Positions 1 through 9,372 are shown, counted from the stretch's first letter. The stretch is DNA of 58,813 nucleotides from Bacteroidota bacterium (GCA_947464275.1 CANHVU010000021.1:1-58813), one strand, 5' to 3'. Numbers and translations are program-made. The notes: generated from the letters alone by a model not told the origin.

Positions 1-1204
1 CTTCGTAGCTGATTAACTCCATGCTCATGCTAGCTAATTCGGCTACCTCGCTTGGGCAATTTTTAAATGCAGCCAATTCTAAATCTTTACTCAAAAACGA
101 GTGAACTGCATGTCCGCCTTCGTGCACCATGGTTTCAACATCGCGGGTTGATGAAGCAGCATTCATAAATATAAACGGAACACTGGTTTCTGCCATTGGG
201 TAATTATAACCTCCTGGAGCTTTGCCTTTCCTGCTTTCAAGGTCTAGTCTATCCATATTATCCATAGTAGTAATACACCAAGCAAAATAATCATCTACTT
301 TTTTAAAACATTTGACTGTTTTTGCCAATAAATCTTCGCCTGTAGTAAATGGCTCTAATGCCTCACGGTTTTGTGTATCTACTTCCATATCCCAAGGCTT
401 TAAGTCAAAACCTAACTCAGCCTTACGCTTTTCATTAAATGCTTTAACCAATGGCAAAACTTCGGCTTGTATGGCATCGTGAAATGCAAAACAATCGGCT
501 GGCGTGTAATCAAACCTGCCTAATGCAGCAAACATATAATCTCTAAAATTATCAAAACCTGCATTCACGGCTACTTGATGGCGTAAGGCAATAAGTTTAT
601 CAAATAATTCATCCAACTCAGCAGTGTGTTTGCTGCGTACTTCGTTTATTTTTAAAAATGCATTTTCTCGAACGCTTTTATCAGGATTTTTCAAGAAATT
701 AGCTGCTTGTTGTAGAGTTAATTCTTTACCATCTATCTCTACGCTCATGCTGCCAACAATGCTGCCATACTTTTGGCTTTCGGTAGCTATTTCAGCCATC
801 AATGGCACGTTTTCTTCTCTAAAAATTTCAATCTCTTTTTTTACACCACGTAGGTAAATAAAGTACTTATCATTATCTAACTCGTTAATAAACGAGCAAG
901 CCACTAACTTACGGTTTAACTGATCGGTTAAAGGAGAAATTTGAGGTTCAATTTCAGTAACAAAAAATAGGTACGCTTGCTCTAAATCTTTATTGGTGGT
1001 ATCGCAAGTCATTTTTACATAACGCCAAGCTAAATCTTCGCTTACAAAAGCTTCTAGCTCACTCCTATCCTTTAGCCAATTTTCTAGCTCCTCTTTGCTA
1101 TTAATGGTTCTTTCTAATAATTGATTAAAGTATGGTGCTAATACATCCCACGATGTAACTTTAATTTTATTGGGTAAAAATCTGCGGTTTATTATCGTTA
1201 TCAT
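1..1204 (-). CDS. M3 family oligoendopeptidase (PepF-like), partial
   Basis: A cytoplasmic zinc metallopeptidase that cleaves oligopeptides. Reading the minus strand from the ATG at 1204 gives about 401 residues with no stop before the window edge, so the C-terminal part is missing. The M3 zinc motif HEGGH lies at about residues 361-365 and is followed by AVHSF, as in oligoendopeptidase F. The N-terminal 350 residues are the helical lid typical of the family, which is usually about 560-600 residues long. It stands alone: a strong hairpin terminator at 1370-1410 separates it from the next minus-strand gene upstream. The third zinc ligand should lie about 25-30 residues past HEGGH and probably falls at the window edge. 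Family assignment is secure; substrate range is not visible. Confidence 0.9.
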   Translation of the reverse strand, partial: MITIINRRFLPNKIKVTSWDVLAPYFNQLLERTINSKEELENWLKDRSELEAFVSEDLAWRYVKMTCDTTNKDLEQAYLFFVTEIEPQISPLTDQLNRKLVACSFINELDNDKYFIYLRGVKKEIEIFREENVPLMAEIATESQKYGSIVGSMSVEIDGKELTLQQAANFLKNPDKSVRENAFLKINEVRSKHTAELDELFDKLIALRHQVAVNAGFDNFRDYMFAALGRFDYTPADCFAFHDAIQAEVLPLVKAFNEKRKAELGFDLKPWDMEVDTQNREALEPFTTGEDLLAKTVKCFKKVDDYFAWCITTMDNMDRLDLESRKGKAPGGYNYPMAETSVPFIFMNAASSTRDVETMVHEGGHAVHSFLSKDLELAAFKNCPSEVAELASMSMELISYE

Positions 1205-1369
1205 AATCTAAATTATTTATGCCACAGATTTAGTATAGTTTTAGATAAGAAAAAAATATTTAGGTCATTAATTTTAGTGGTAATTAATTTATATTATTCT
1301 AATCAATCACTTACTCTTTTTTATTATAAATTCGATGCTATTTAGCTAAACCAAAAAGCTAATTAAAGT

Positions 1370-1410
1370 GAACTGCCCCCAAATAGTAGCTAACTATTTG
1401 GGGGCAGTTC
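1370..1410 (-). terminator. Intrinsic terminator after the LOG-type gene
   Basis: A perfect 17-bp inverted repeat (1370-1386 with 1394-1410, core CTGCCCCC/GGGGGCAG) with a 7-nt loop. Read on the minus strand it is followed by a T-rich tract. It lies between the end of the LOG-type gene (1431) and the start of the M3 peptidase gene (1204). Confidence 0.85.
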
Positions 1411-1430
1411 TAAATATATTTTTTTAAATT

Positions 1431-2141
1431 TTAGAAATTTGGTTTGATTGATTTTTCAGCAAAATAATCTAAAATATAATTTACTGCATCGTCAGCCGTA
1501 TCCACTAATTTAAACATATCTAAATCGCTTAGATGGATATTCCCTTCTTTTTCACCCATAGTGGTTTTAAGCCAATTTATTAAGCCTCCCCAAAAATCAG
1601 AACCAACTAATACAATTGGAAATTGAGCTACTTTTTGAGTTTGAATTAAAGTTAACGCCTCAAAAAGTTCATCCATAGTTCCAAATCCTCCAGGCATAGC
1701 CACAAAACCTTGAGCATATTTCATAAACATAACTTTACGTACAAAAAAGTAATCAAAGTTTATTATTTTATCTCTATCAACGTATTGGTTATTAAATTGC
1801 TCAAATGGTAGTTCTATATTTAACCCAACAGACTTACCTCCTGCTTCATACGCTCCTTTATTACCCGCTTCCATAATTCCTGGCCCGCCACCAGTAATTA
1901 CTCCAAAACCAGCAGCCACTAATTTTGCAGCAATTTCTTCTGCTAATTTATAGTATTTGCTATCATTTTTAGTTCTTGCTGAACCAAATATTGATACACA
2001 AGGGCCAATTTTGCTCATTTTTTCAAAGCCTTCTACAAATTCGGCCATAATTTTAAAAGTAGCCCAACTATCAGTGGTTTTAATTACTGGCCAATCTTTT
2101 TTTTCGAATGCTTTTGCAATTCTTTCTTCGTTTTCAGTCAT
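1431..2141 (-). CDS. LOG family protein (TIGR00730 Rossmann fold)
   Basis: A 236-residue Rossmann-fold protein of the LOG (lonely guy)/TIGR00730 group. Characterised members hydrolyse nucleoside 5'-monophosphates to the base and ribose 5-phosphate; some release cytokinin bases. GGGPGIME (about residues 84-91) and PGGFGTMDE (about 150-158) are the family's phosphate-binding and catalytic signatures, with the expected Arg/Glu in place. It is longer than the minimal roughly 190-residue LOG type. The YqeY-domain gene ends only 13 nt upstream on the same strand, so the two are probably cotranscribed, and the hairpin at 1370-1410 ends the unit. The true substrate cannot be read from sequence; many bacterial members are annotated as lysine decarboxylase without support. 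Confidence 0.9.
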   Translation of the reverse strand: MTENEERIAKAFEKKDWPVIKTTDSWATFKIMAEFVEGFEKMSKIGPCVSIFGSARTKNDSKYYKLAEEIAAKLVAAGFGVITGGGPGIMEAGNKGAYEAGGKSVGLNIELPFEQFNNQYVDRDKIINFDYFFVRKVMFMKYAQGFVAMPGGFGTMDELFEALTLIQTQKVAQFPIVLVGSDFWGGLINWLKTTMGEKEGNIHLSDLDMFKLVDTADDAVNYILDYFAEKSIKPNF

Positions 2142-2154
2142 TATTCAATATTTT

Positions 2155-2610
2155 TTAATTAAAAATCTCTTTTAAAACTGTTTGAATCATTTTTCCATCA
2201 GCTTTACCTGCCAATGCTTTCATGGCAACTGGCATTACTTTTCCTACTTCCACAGCACTTGTGGCGCCTACTTCTGTTACAATTTTTTGTAACACTTCTT
2301 TTATTTCGGCTTCGTTCATTTGTTTTGGTAAATAACGTTCCAAAACAGCTATTTCTTCATTTTCTTTTTCGGCTAATTCAGTTCTACCGTTTTGCGAATA
2401 AATGTCTAAACTTTCTTTACGTTGCTTAGTTAATTTTTGAAAAGTTTTAATAGCAACCTCGTCTGTTAATTTACCATCTTGGCTTGCGCCTTTTTCGCTT
2501 GCAGCTATTAATAATGCGCTTTTTACAGCACGTAATGCACGTAAACTTACTTCATCTTTTGCCTTCATGGCAGTAATTATATCGGCATTTACTTTTTCTT
2601 GTAAACTCAT
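2155..2610 (-). CDS. GatB/YqeY domain-containing protein
   Basis: About 151 residues, a free-standing YqeY domain, the helical domain also found at the C terminus of GatB and GatE. It is thought to contact tRNA, but the role of stand-alone YqeY is not established. The open frame could extend to 2634, but the start MSLQEKVNAD at 2610 matches the usual family N terminus and was chosen. The sequence is Lys/Glu-rich and helical throughout, with conserved RKESLDIYSQNGR and YLPKQM. It lies 13 nt upstream of the LOG-type gene and probably shares its transcript. A full gatB lies at 6043-7500 in the same window, so both the fused and the free form of this domain are present. Confidence 0.9.
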   Translation of the reverse strand: MSLQEKVNADIITAMKAKDEVSLRALRAVKSALLIAASEKGASQDGKLTDEVAIKTFQKLTKQRKESLDIYSQNGRTELAEKENEEIAVLERYLPKQMNEAEIKEVLQKIVTEVGATSAVEVGKVMPVAMKALAGKADGKMIQTVLKEIFN

Positions 2611-2788
2611 TTTTTTTAATTTTAAATAAAGCACGAATATAATTCATATTTATCAATACTTCAAAAGGTTTTATTGTTGAGGAATCTGTTAATTAATAAA
2701 CTATAATTTTAACCAATTCGTTCAATAAATAATTTTCAGTACAACCAATTCTTGAAAATAATTCACTATTAAATAAACCAAAATTATT

Positions 2789-4294
2789 ATGAAAAATCTA
2801 ATTGTATTTCTATTGTTCATATTACTGGGTAATATTTGCAATGCACAAAGTTCAGAGTTTGATGAATCAAAAAACGGTTTAATATACTCCGACAACACAA
2901 TTTCGCAATTGAAACATATAGTTGACTCACTTAACTTAAAGTATAAAGTATGTGATATCAACAAAGTTTATAAAAGCAAGTTTATAGGTAAAGTTCATTG
3001 TATAACCATGGAAAAAGGTACGGTCAAACAAGCCAAAATTGATATGGATAACAACATATCTTTTGAAAAATTTATTGAAAAATACAACCCAACTGAAGTA
3101 TCAAAAGAACTACTTGTGGTGAAGTTTAATTACGAAAATTATGAAAACAAAAAAATAACCGAATACCAAGTATTTGATTTTAAAAATGGGTATAATAAAG
3201 AATACAAAAAAGAGAATTGGAATAATAACAACCAAAATAATTTAAAGGGAAAATGGATTTATAATTATTACAGTAAATCTGAATATAACAAAGAATCAAT
3301 CAACGCGGTTTATTTTATAGATGACCTTGTTCAATATGATTTACCTATTAAATATGCTAAGTTAATTCAGTATTCTGATTGTTTGATTGATACCAATACA
3401 ACCATTTTCAAAGAATCAAATTCAACAAATTACAAAAGCAATAAAAAGGTAAAAAAAGAGAATGCAGTGAGTACTTTTATAAGTTATATTCATATTGTTA
3501 CCAACAGACCTGAATATAATTATCATGATGATGATGATAATGATGGTTCAAAGTACAAGGAATATCGCGAAAAATATTCAATATGGGATTCTTTGAGACC
3601 TTATAAAGTTGATAGCTTGAAAATAGCTGATAAAAAATTTTGGATGCTTCTCAACAGTGCGGTGATTGAAGTAAAAAATGAAGGAGGTTCAAACGATGAA
3701 TTGGAAGAATATGTAGGAAAATATATTTCGAAAAAAGAAGAGCTCATTTTAAAAAGAAATCGTAGGGTAGTTGGTGGTTGTAGTATGGATAATAGCCCAA
3801 GAATTCATGCTTTAAACATTGCAAAACTATCTGCTGAAACCATTAATTGGGAAGTTTTTTTACGCGCTCACCTAGATATTATGAACGATAAGTTTGAACG
3901 AATGTCGGATGGAAGTTATGCTTTTGGAGGAAGAAAGACTTATTTAAAAGAGTTGGAAGTCCTAGACATTTATACCAATGATTTGCTTTTAGGTATTAGT
4001 TTACGATTTGAAAATGCAGCAGAAAACCACTATTGGGGATCTATTTCTAGAATTGGAAGGTCATTTGCCGACACTAAAGATAAGACCATTATTGAAAATA
4101 AAATGCTTGAAATTATTGCTGATAATACATTGGATGATTATAACAGGGTATTAATTTATTACTTGTTTTTAAATTACAACCGCTACTTAACTGATGAGCA
4201 AGAACAATTGAATAACAACAAAAAACTCCGTTTGGCTGTTGCACAAATGCCCAATTATTTATCTTCAAAAATTGTAATTAAAGATAAAGAATAA
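2789..4294 (+). CDS. Exported protein of unknown function, 501 aa
   Basis: I do not recognise a family. Residues 1-20 form a clean Sec signal peptide (hydrophobic core, cleavage probably after CNA). The mature part is hydrophilic, rich in Asn, Lys, Tyr and Glu, with a run of Asp encoded by GAT repeats near nt 3522-3540. The C-terminal third (from about residue 320) looks alpha-helical and could be a repeat or docking region. It is the only plus-strand gene in an otherwise minus-strand block, and a bidirectional hairpin at 4312-4343 closes it. The ATG at 2789 is supported by the signal peptide. It is probably periplasmic or surface exposed; there is no lipobox and no T9SS tail. Confidence 0.75.
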   Translation: MKNLIVFLLFILLGNICNAQSSEFDESKNGLIYSDNTISQLKHIVDSLNLKYKVCDINKVYKSKFIGKVHCITMEKGTVKQAKIDMDNNISFEKFIEKYNPTEVSKELLVVKFNYENYENKKITEYQVFDFKNGYNKEYKKENWNNNNQNNLKGKWIYNYYSKSEYNKESINAVYFIDDLVQYDLPIKYAKLIQYSDCLIDTNTTIFKESNSTNYKSNKKVKKENAVSTFISYIHIVTNRPEYNYHDDDDNDGSKYKEYREKYSIWDSLRPYKVDSLKIADKKFWMLLNSAVIEVKNEGGSNDELEEYVGKYISKKEELILKRNRRVVGGCSMDNSPRIHALNIAKLSAETINWEVFLRAHLDIMNDKFERMSDGSYAFGGRKTYLKELEVLDIYTNDLLLGISLRFENAAENHYWGSISRIGRSFADTKDKTIIENKMLEIIADNTLDDYNRVLIYYLFLNYNRYLTDEQEQLNNNKKLRLAVAQMPNYLSSKIVIKDKE

Positions 4295-4311
4295 ACAATA
4301 ATATTTTCATA

Positions 4312-4343
4312 AAAAAGGCTGCCTTTTGATTGGGCAGCCTTTT
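4312..4343. terminator. Bidirectional terminator
   Basis: An inverted repeat AAAAAGGCTGCC (4312-4323) and GGCAGCCTTTT (4333-4343) with A/T flanks on both sides. It lies between the convergent ends of the 501-aa exported protein gene (plus) and the cyclophilin gene (minus) and can serve both. Confidence 0.85.
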
Positions 4344-4362
4344 CTATTTAATTTATCTGACT

Positions 4363-4800
4363 TTACTCTTCGGTAACTACTACTTTGTTCATTACATCAC
4401 CTTGGCGAATGGCATCAATTACTTCTACACCTTCTACCACTTTACCAAAACAAGTGTGGTTTCTGTCTAAATGAGCTGTGTTTTCGCGGCTATGGCATAC
4501 AAAAAACTGTGAACCACCAGTGTTTCTTCCAGCATGCGCCATTGAAAGTACACCTCTATCATGATATTGGTTTCCACCAGTTAACTCACAGTCAATTTTG
4601 TAACCAGGTCCACCTGCACCAGTTCCTGTAGGGTCACCACCTTGAATTACAAAGTTAGGAATTACTCTATGGAAAGTTACACCATCGTAATATCCTTCTT
4701 TGGCTAATTTAATAAAATTGGCTACTGTGTTTGGAGCATCTTGCTCGTAAAATTCAATTTTCATTACACCTTTGTCGGTGTGTATTTCTGCTTTTTTCAT
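4363..4800 (-). CDS. Cyclophilin-type peptidyl-prolyl cis-trans isomerase
   Basis: A compact 145-residue cyclophilin that catalyses cis-trans isomerisation of X-Pro bonds. The active-site block FHRVI (residues 43-47, catalytic Arg45) and FVIQGGD (50-56) are present, as are GGSQFF and the [10 protein letters not shown] block that follows. There is no signal peptide, so it is probably cytoplasmic. The length is that of minimal bacterial PpiB-type enzymes. It is followed by the shared terminator at 4312-4343. Upstream, 4801-4916 holds two imperfect copies of a short interspersed repeat rather than a clear promoter. Confidence 0.95.
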   Translation of the reverse strand: MKKAEIHTDKGVMKIEFYEQDAPNTVANFIKLAKEGYYDGVTFHRVIPNFVIQGGDPTGTGAGGPGYKIDCELTGGNQYHDRGVLSMAHAGRNTGGSQFFVCHSRENTAHLDRNHTCFGKVVEGVEVIDAIRQGDVMNKVVVTEE

Positions 4801-4810
4801 ATTATTTTTT

Positions 4811-4912
4811 TGCTTCTAGCTGTCGGCTTCAGGCCTCTGGCTTATTATGTATTATTCTTTATTACTTTTCTCTTATTAAAATACTAGAAGCCAGTGGCTA
4901 GCTGCCAGCAGT
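4811..4912. repeat. Pair of CTGGC-rich interspersed repeat copies, opposed
   Basis: Two related G+C-rich tracts in an AT-rich spacer: copy A at about 4813-4842 and copy B at about 4884-4913, in opposite orientation. Both are built from short blocks such as CTGGCTTCT, GCTGCTGGC and GGCCTCTGGCT. A third copy lies at 48991-49020. The reverse complement of copy B aligns with that copy over 30 nt at most positions. No coding potential is seen. Confidence 0.6.
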
Positions 4913-4916
4913 CTAA

Positions 4917-6038
4917 CTAAAATCCAAATATTTCTTTCAATTTAGCTTCTAAAGCTTCTCCGCGAAGTTTTGTAGCTATAATTTTACCTTCTTTATCAAT
5001 CAATACTGTGTGTGGAATCGATTCAAAGTTATACGTTTTTAAAAGTGGTGTATTCCATTGCAATAAATCGCTTACATGGTACCAAGTTAATTTATCTGCA
5101 TTAATGGCATTCATCCATTTTTCGCGGTTATTATCTAAACTAACACCAAGTATTTCAAACCCTTTATCATGGTATTTTTGGTACAATGCCACTACTTTAG
5201 GGTTTTCTTTTCTGCATGGTGCGCACCAGCTAGCCCAAAAATCAATCATTACAATTTTACCACGTAAACTACTTAATGCAAATTCTTTACCATATGGGTC
5301 GTTTAATTTAATTTCAGGAGCCACACTTCCTTTAGCTGTTGCTGCCATTCCCTGCACTCTACTATGCAATACGGCAGCATATTTTGAATTTGGGAACTTA
5401 GGATATAATTTTTTATCTATTTCATTTAAAAATGCAAACTCTGCTTCAGGCATCATAAAATTAGCTGCAAAATAAGGAACAATGCTATTCATTTTGTCAA
5501 TAGTAGCCTTTAACTGCATTTCATTGCTACGCGTAATGCTATCAAATTGTGATCTTATTTTAACTTGTTCTGCTGCAGGTGGCATACTGTTGCCATACAT
5601 GGTAGTATATTTTTCTTCTAATTTTCTTAAATCTTCTGTACTGCGAGCGTTTATATCCATAATTGCTTTTAACTCAATATTATCTTTTGAGTTTTTAACA
5701 GTGTAATTATCTACTTTATCAGCATCTACATTTATTTCAAAATTGCTGTTACTATCTACTACCACAATAATATCGCCTTTAGGTAAACGGATAACACAAA
5801 ATGTTTTTTCTTTAACAGTTCCGTTTAATTCAAAAGTACCATCTTCTAAAATTACAGAAGTATCTAATGGCAATAAACCTGTGTTGGTAATTTCTTGAAT
5901 ATTGATGCTTCCCTTTGCATTTTTAATTACACCAGTAACTGCAAAACCTGCTTTCCCTGGCTTGTCTTTATTAATAGAATTGCCACAGGCAATAAAACTA
6001 CTAAGTAATAATATAAAAAATATATTTCTTAAATTCAT
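4917..6038 (-). CDS. TlpA-like thiol-disulfide lipoprotein with DUF4369-like N-terminus
   Basis: A 373-residue exported protein. Residues 1-18 form a lipoprotein signal peptide with Cys18 in the lipobox (SFIAC). Residues 30-120 resemble the beta-rich DUF4369 domain common in Bacteroidota TlpA-like proteins, followed by a helical linker. The C-terminal thioredoxin fold (about 238-373) has WCAPC at 271-275 and a cis-Pro region near SIPHTV. These proteins act as periplasmic disulfide reductases, for example in cytochrome maturation or oxidative protection; the partner is unknown. It starts 4 nt after the gatB stop on the same strand, so the two are probably cotranscribed although functionally unrelated. 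Confidence 0.9.
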   Translation of the reverse strand: MNLRNIFFILLLSSFIACGNSINKDKPGKAGFAVTGVIKNAKGSINIQEITNTGLLPLDTSVILEDGTFELNGTVKEKTFCVIRLPKGDIIVVVDSNSNFEINVDADKVDNYTVKNSKDNIELKAIMDINARSTEDLRKLEEKYTTMYGNSMPPAAEQVKIRSQFDSITRSNEMQLKATIDKMNSIVPYFAANFMMPEAEFAFLNEIDKKLYPKFPNSKYAAVLHSRVQGMAATAKGSVAPEIKLNDPYGKEFALSSLRGKIVMIDFWASWCAPCRKENPKVVALYQKYHDKGFEILGVSLDNNREKWMNAINADKLTWYHVSDLLQWNTPLLKTYNFESIPHTVLIDKEGKIIATKLRGEALEAKLKEIFGF

Positions 6039-6042
6039 CTTC

Positions 6043-7500
6043 TTATTGTTTATCTAAAGTTTCTTTAACTAGTTTACTTGCTATTTTAGGATCAGCTTTA
6101 CCTTTACTTAATTTCATTACATCGCCCATAAACATGCCAACTAAGCTTTGTTTACCAGCTTTATATTCAGCTACTTTTGCAGGATTTGCAGCTATCGCCT
6201 CATCAATCCATTTTTGCAATTCATCAGTATTACTTTCTTGAATTAAGTTCAATTGCTGTGCAATGTTTTCAGCGCTTTCGGTAGGATTTTCAATCATGGC
6301 TGCAAATACTTTTTGCGCAGCACTACTACTTACTTTTCCACCATCTATTAAAGCAATAATTTCAGCAATTTGTTTTGGTTGTAGTTTAAAATCGGCAATA
6401 TGCAAAGCTTGCTCATTTAGGTATGCCTTAACCGAGGTCATCATCCAATTAGCACCTGCTTTAATGTTTTTGGTAAACGCTAAAATTTGCTCAAAATAAT
6501 TGGCTATTTCTTTGCTTTCAATCAGTACATTGGCATCGTATTCATTCAAACCAAACTCGGTGGTGTATTTATGGAACAATGCTTTTGGCAATGCTGGCAT
6601 TTGTTGTTTTACATCATCAATAAAAGTTTGGGTAACACGCAATGGTGGTAAATCTGGCTCAGGAAAGTAACGGTAATCAGCAGCACCTTCTTTACTACGC
6701 AACGTAAAAGTTGTACCTTTTTGTGCATCAAACGAGCGAGTTTCCATTACAATAGTTTCGCCTGCTTCAATTGCTTCAATTTGGCGTTTTACTTCGTAAT
6801 CAATGGCTTTTTGCACATTTCTAAACGAGTTCATGTTTTTAACTTCTACTTTGGTTCCAAACACTTTACTGCCTTTTAGCATTACAGAAATATTGGCATC
6901 GCAACGCAGGCTACCTTCTTCCATATTTCCATCGCAAATGTCTAAGTATTTTACCAATTGCTTAATTTCAGTTAAATATTGGTAAGCTTCTTCCCCACTT
7001 TTCATATCGGGTTCCGATACAATTTCAATTAAAGGAACACCCGCACGGTTTAAGTCAATTAAAGTGTTGTACACATCTTGGTCGTGCATACTTTTCCCTG
7101 CATCTTCCTCCATGTGAATACGCGTTATACCAATGCGTTTTGGCTCTTTGTCCTTTAGTTTTATTTCAATAAAACCATTGGTACAAATGGGAGTTTTATC
7201 TTGTGTAATTTGATAACCTTTAGGCAAATCGGCATAAAAGTAATTTTTTCGCGCGTAATGCTGCCATTCGGCAATGGTACAATTACAAGCCAAGCCCATT
7301 TTAACAGCATACTTTACTACTTCTAAATTATGCTTTGGCAATGTGCCTGGATGCCCTAAACTAATAGGACTAACCTGTGTATTTGGATTTGCGCCATATT
7401 CGTACTCATCGGCACAATAAGCCTTACTTTTGGTAAGCATTTGGGTGTGTACCTCTAACCCTATAACGGTTTCGTATTTGTCGTAAATTGATTCGCTCAT
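6043..7500 (-). CDS. gatB: Asp-tRNA(Asn)/Glu-tRNA(Gln) amidotransferase subunit B
   Basis: The kinase-like subunit of the GatCAB amidotransferase. It phosphorylates mischarged Glu-tRNA(Gln) or Asp-tRNA(Asn) so that ammonia from GatA converts it to Gln- or Asn-tRNA. The protein is 485 residues, the normal length. Seen features are GLEVHTQ near the N terminus, YFYADLPKGYQITQ, the HMEEDAGKS block, the DYRYFPEPDLPPL block and a C-terminal YqeY-type tail ending in KASKLVKETL-like helices. The start MSESIYDKYETVIGLEVH is typical. gatA and gatC are not in the window. The TlpA-like gene follows after 4 nt. Confidence 0.97.
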   Translation of the reverse strand: MSESIYDKYETVIGLEVHTQMLTKSKAYCADEYEYGANPNTQVSPISLGHPGTLPKHNLEVVKYAVKMGLACNCTIAEWQHYARKNYFYADLPKGYQITQDKTPICTNGFIEIKLKDKEPKRIGITRIHMEEDAGKSMHDQDVYNTLIDLNRAGVPLIEIVSEPDMKSGEEAYQYLTEIKQLVKYLDICDGNMEEGSLRCDANISVMLKGSKVFGTKVEVKNMNSFRNVQKAIDYEVKRQIEAIEAGETIVMETRSFDAQKGTTFTLRSKEGAADYRYFPEPDLPPLRVTQTFIDDVKQQMPALPKALFHKYTTEFGLNEYDANVLIESKEIANYFEQILAFTKNIKAGANWMMTSVKAYLNEQALHIADFKLQPKQIAEIIALIDGGKVSSSAAQKVFAAMIENPTESAENIAQQLNLIQESNTDELQKWIDEAIAANPAKVAEYKAGKQSLVGMFMGDVMKLSKGKADPKIASKLVKETLDKQ

Positions 7501-8013
7501 TTTTCGTGGCGCAAAATAAGCTATTTATTTGATTTGAAATTCAGAATTTTTAGACACTGTTTTATTTATTTTAAGCTATTAAAATAATTGCAAAAGAGTG
7601 CATAAAATAAAATCTGAAAAATAAGTATTCAATTATAACTAATAGTAAATACTTCAAATCAAACTTTTAAACTGTATGTTTTTTATTTTGCAAAATACAT
7701 TGTTAAAATCAGTAATGATTCCAAATTGCAAACTTTAAGTTTTAATAAAAATATCTTTAAAATTTAGGAGAAAAATTCCCAACCAATAAAGATTGAGAGT
7801 AATAAAAAATAATGTCTCAATCTATCAAAAGCCTTTAAATTATTGGTAGTTTAAACAAATTAAGGCAAAAGATTTCAAGTCATGATTATAATTTCTGACT
7901 GGGAATAATGCCCTACTATTCGGATCCAAAACTTGTTAATAAAAATAATTTTAGGTGTATTTTAAAACTAATTCTCAAAATTATCTTTAAAATATCTTTC
8001 AATATTTAACTAT
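7501..8013. other. Intergenic region without recognised genes
   Basis: About 510 nt of very AT-rich sequence between the start of gatB and the end of the serine hydrolase gene, both on the minus strand. I find no open frame with coding character, no tRNA-like fold and no strong hairpin. It presumably contains the gatB promoter near its left end. Confidence 0.6.
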
Positions 8014-9327
8014 TTACTCCTTCGAAAACTTGATGAATTTAGATTGATTCCCAACCTGAATTTTCGCAAAATAAATTCCTCTTGTTAAAGCAGAAACATC
8101 AATTGTGTTATGTTCATTAAATGCAATTTGAACTTGTCCAATAGCGTTATAAATTTCAATTGAAAATGCTAAATTTTTTAAACCGGAAATATTTAACTGA
8201 TTATTCACTGGATTTGGAAATACATTTATTTCATCCAAATCATTTTCAGAATTTTGTAAATTGGTTTTATTGCAAATTACTGCATTCAATTTTTGCCACA
8301 TTTGGTTTAAAAATACTGTTGGTACTTCGCCAAAATTTCCAGGAGCATCTCCCATTCTTACTACCACTAAACCTTTACTTTTTGAAACACTTGCTATTTG
8401 CCCGTTTTTACCAATTGCTGCAAACATATCTGCAGGGGCCTGAGGCGCTAATGAGCCTGGAAATGAATTTTGTAAAGTAGGAATCATATACGATGACTTT
8501 CCATTCAGCCACCATAAATATCCATAAGAAGGATTGATATTTTGAGACGAATTGGTCATTTGGTTTATGTAATTGGCATCGTTAAGCAAAGCCTCTCCGT
8601 TCCAAACACAATTATTTTGAAACAACAAACCAAACCTTGCCATATTGCGAGGTTTGCTATAAAATACATTGTCGTAACCTGTTGTAAGCCAAGCACCATT
8701 TATACCTGTTTTTAGCGAAAGTTTAGAAGCTGTATAAGTATTAATAGGCTTATTAGTAGCAGTAGTTATTACTTTTTCTAATAAGGTATATGGTGCATTA
8801 TGATAAGCCCATCTGGTGCCAGCATTTGCTTTAAAAATCAAACAACTTTTATCGGTACAATGGTTATCGGTTATACCATCGTCCAAGCCAGTTGTCATTG
8901 TTATTTGGTTTAAAATACTAATTTTATTTTCTTGCTGTAATGTGCAATCAGTCCAACCCACACCTAAATATTTAGAACTGGTATCTGAAATTTTTAAAAA
9001 ACCTTCTTCTTGCGCTTTAGCAATTAAAAATGAAGTTAACGATTTACCTGCCGAAGCCCAATACCAAATACTATCTTTGGTAAAAGTTCCAAAATACTTT
9101 TCTAAAGCAATTTTTCCATCTTTTAGCACTATAAAGGCTTTGGTATTTTGCTGCTCTAAAAATCCATAAAGCGAGTCAATATTTGGTAAACACCAACCCA
9201 AAGATTCAGGAGAAACAGTATCCCAATTGGCTAAATTACTTACAGGTGGGAAATATAAATTTTGTGCAGTTAATGCCTTGTTTATACCTAGTGAAACTAA
9301 TAAAATAAAAAGTAATTTTTTAATCAT
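8014..9327 (-). CDS. T9SS-exported serine hydrolase (beta-lactamase/class C-like)
   Basis: About 437 residues from the ATG at 9327; an upstream in-frame ATG at 9348 would only add residues before a normal signal peptide. The signal peptide ends near KALTAQ. The domain is of the penicillin-binding/esterase (class C beta-lactamase-like) type, with the nucleophile motif SAGK at about residues 92-95 and Tyr-His-Asn at about 175-177. The C terminus (from about residue 365, FPNPVNNQLNISG to the end) is a type A T9SS sorting domain, so the enzyme is predicted to be secreted or anchored on the cell surface. Substrate is unknown; esterase, D-aminopeptidase or amide hydrolase activities all occur in this family. 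Confidence 0.88.
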   Translation of the reverse strand: MIKKLLFILLVSLGINKALTAQNLYFPPVSNLANWDTVSPESLGWCLPNIDSLYGFLEQQNTKAFIVLKDGKIALEKYFGTFTKDSIWYWASAGKSLTSFLIAKAQEEGFLKISDTSSKYLGVGWTDCTLQQENKISILNQITMTTGLDDGITDNHCTDKSCLIFKANAGTRWAYHNAPYTLLEKVITTATNKPINTYTASKLSLKTGINGAWLTTGYDNVFYSKPRNMARFGLLFQNNCVWNGEALLNDANYINQMTNSSQNINPSYGYLWWLNGKSSYMIPTLQNSFPGSLAPQAPADMFAAIGKNGQIASVSKSKGLVVVRMGDAPGNFGEVPTVFLNQMWQKLNAVICNKTNLQNSENDLDEINVFPNPVNNQLNISGLKNLAFSIEIYNAIGQVQIAFNEHNTIDVSALTRGIYFAKIQVGNQSKFIKFSKE

Positions 9328-9372
9328 AAACAGCAGATAAGAAAACAAACAAAAGGTTTAAAATAAAATATA

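Noticed and set aside
624-857. A plus-strand frame inside the M3 peptidase region
   Set aside because: Antisense to conserved M3 sequence; no independent evidence.
2722-2964. An 80-codon minus-strand frame at the start of the 501-aa protein gene
   Set aside because: It runs antisense over the clear signal peptide of the plus-strand gene and resembles nothing known.
7501-8013. A small RNA or riboswitch before gatB
   Set aside because: No conserved fold or strong hairpin was seen in the spacer; only AT-rich sequence.
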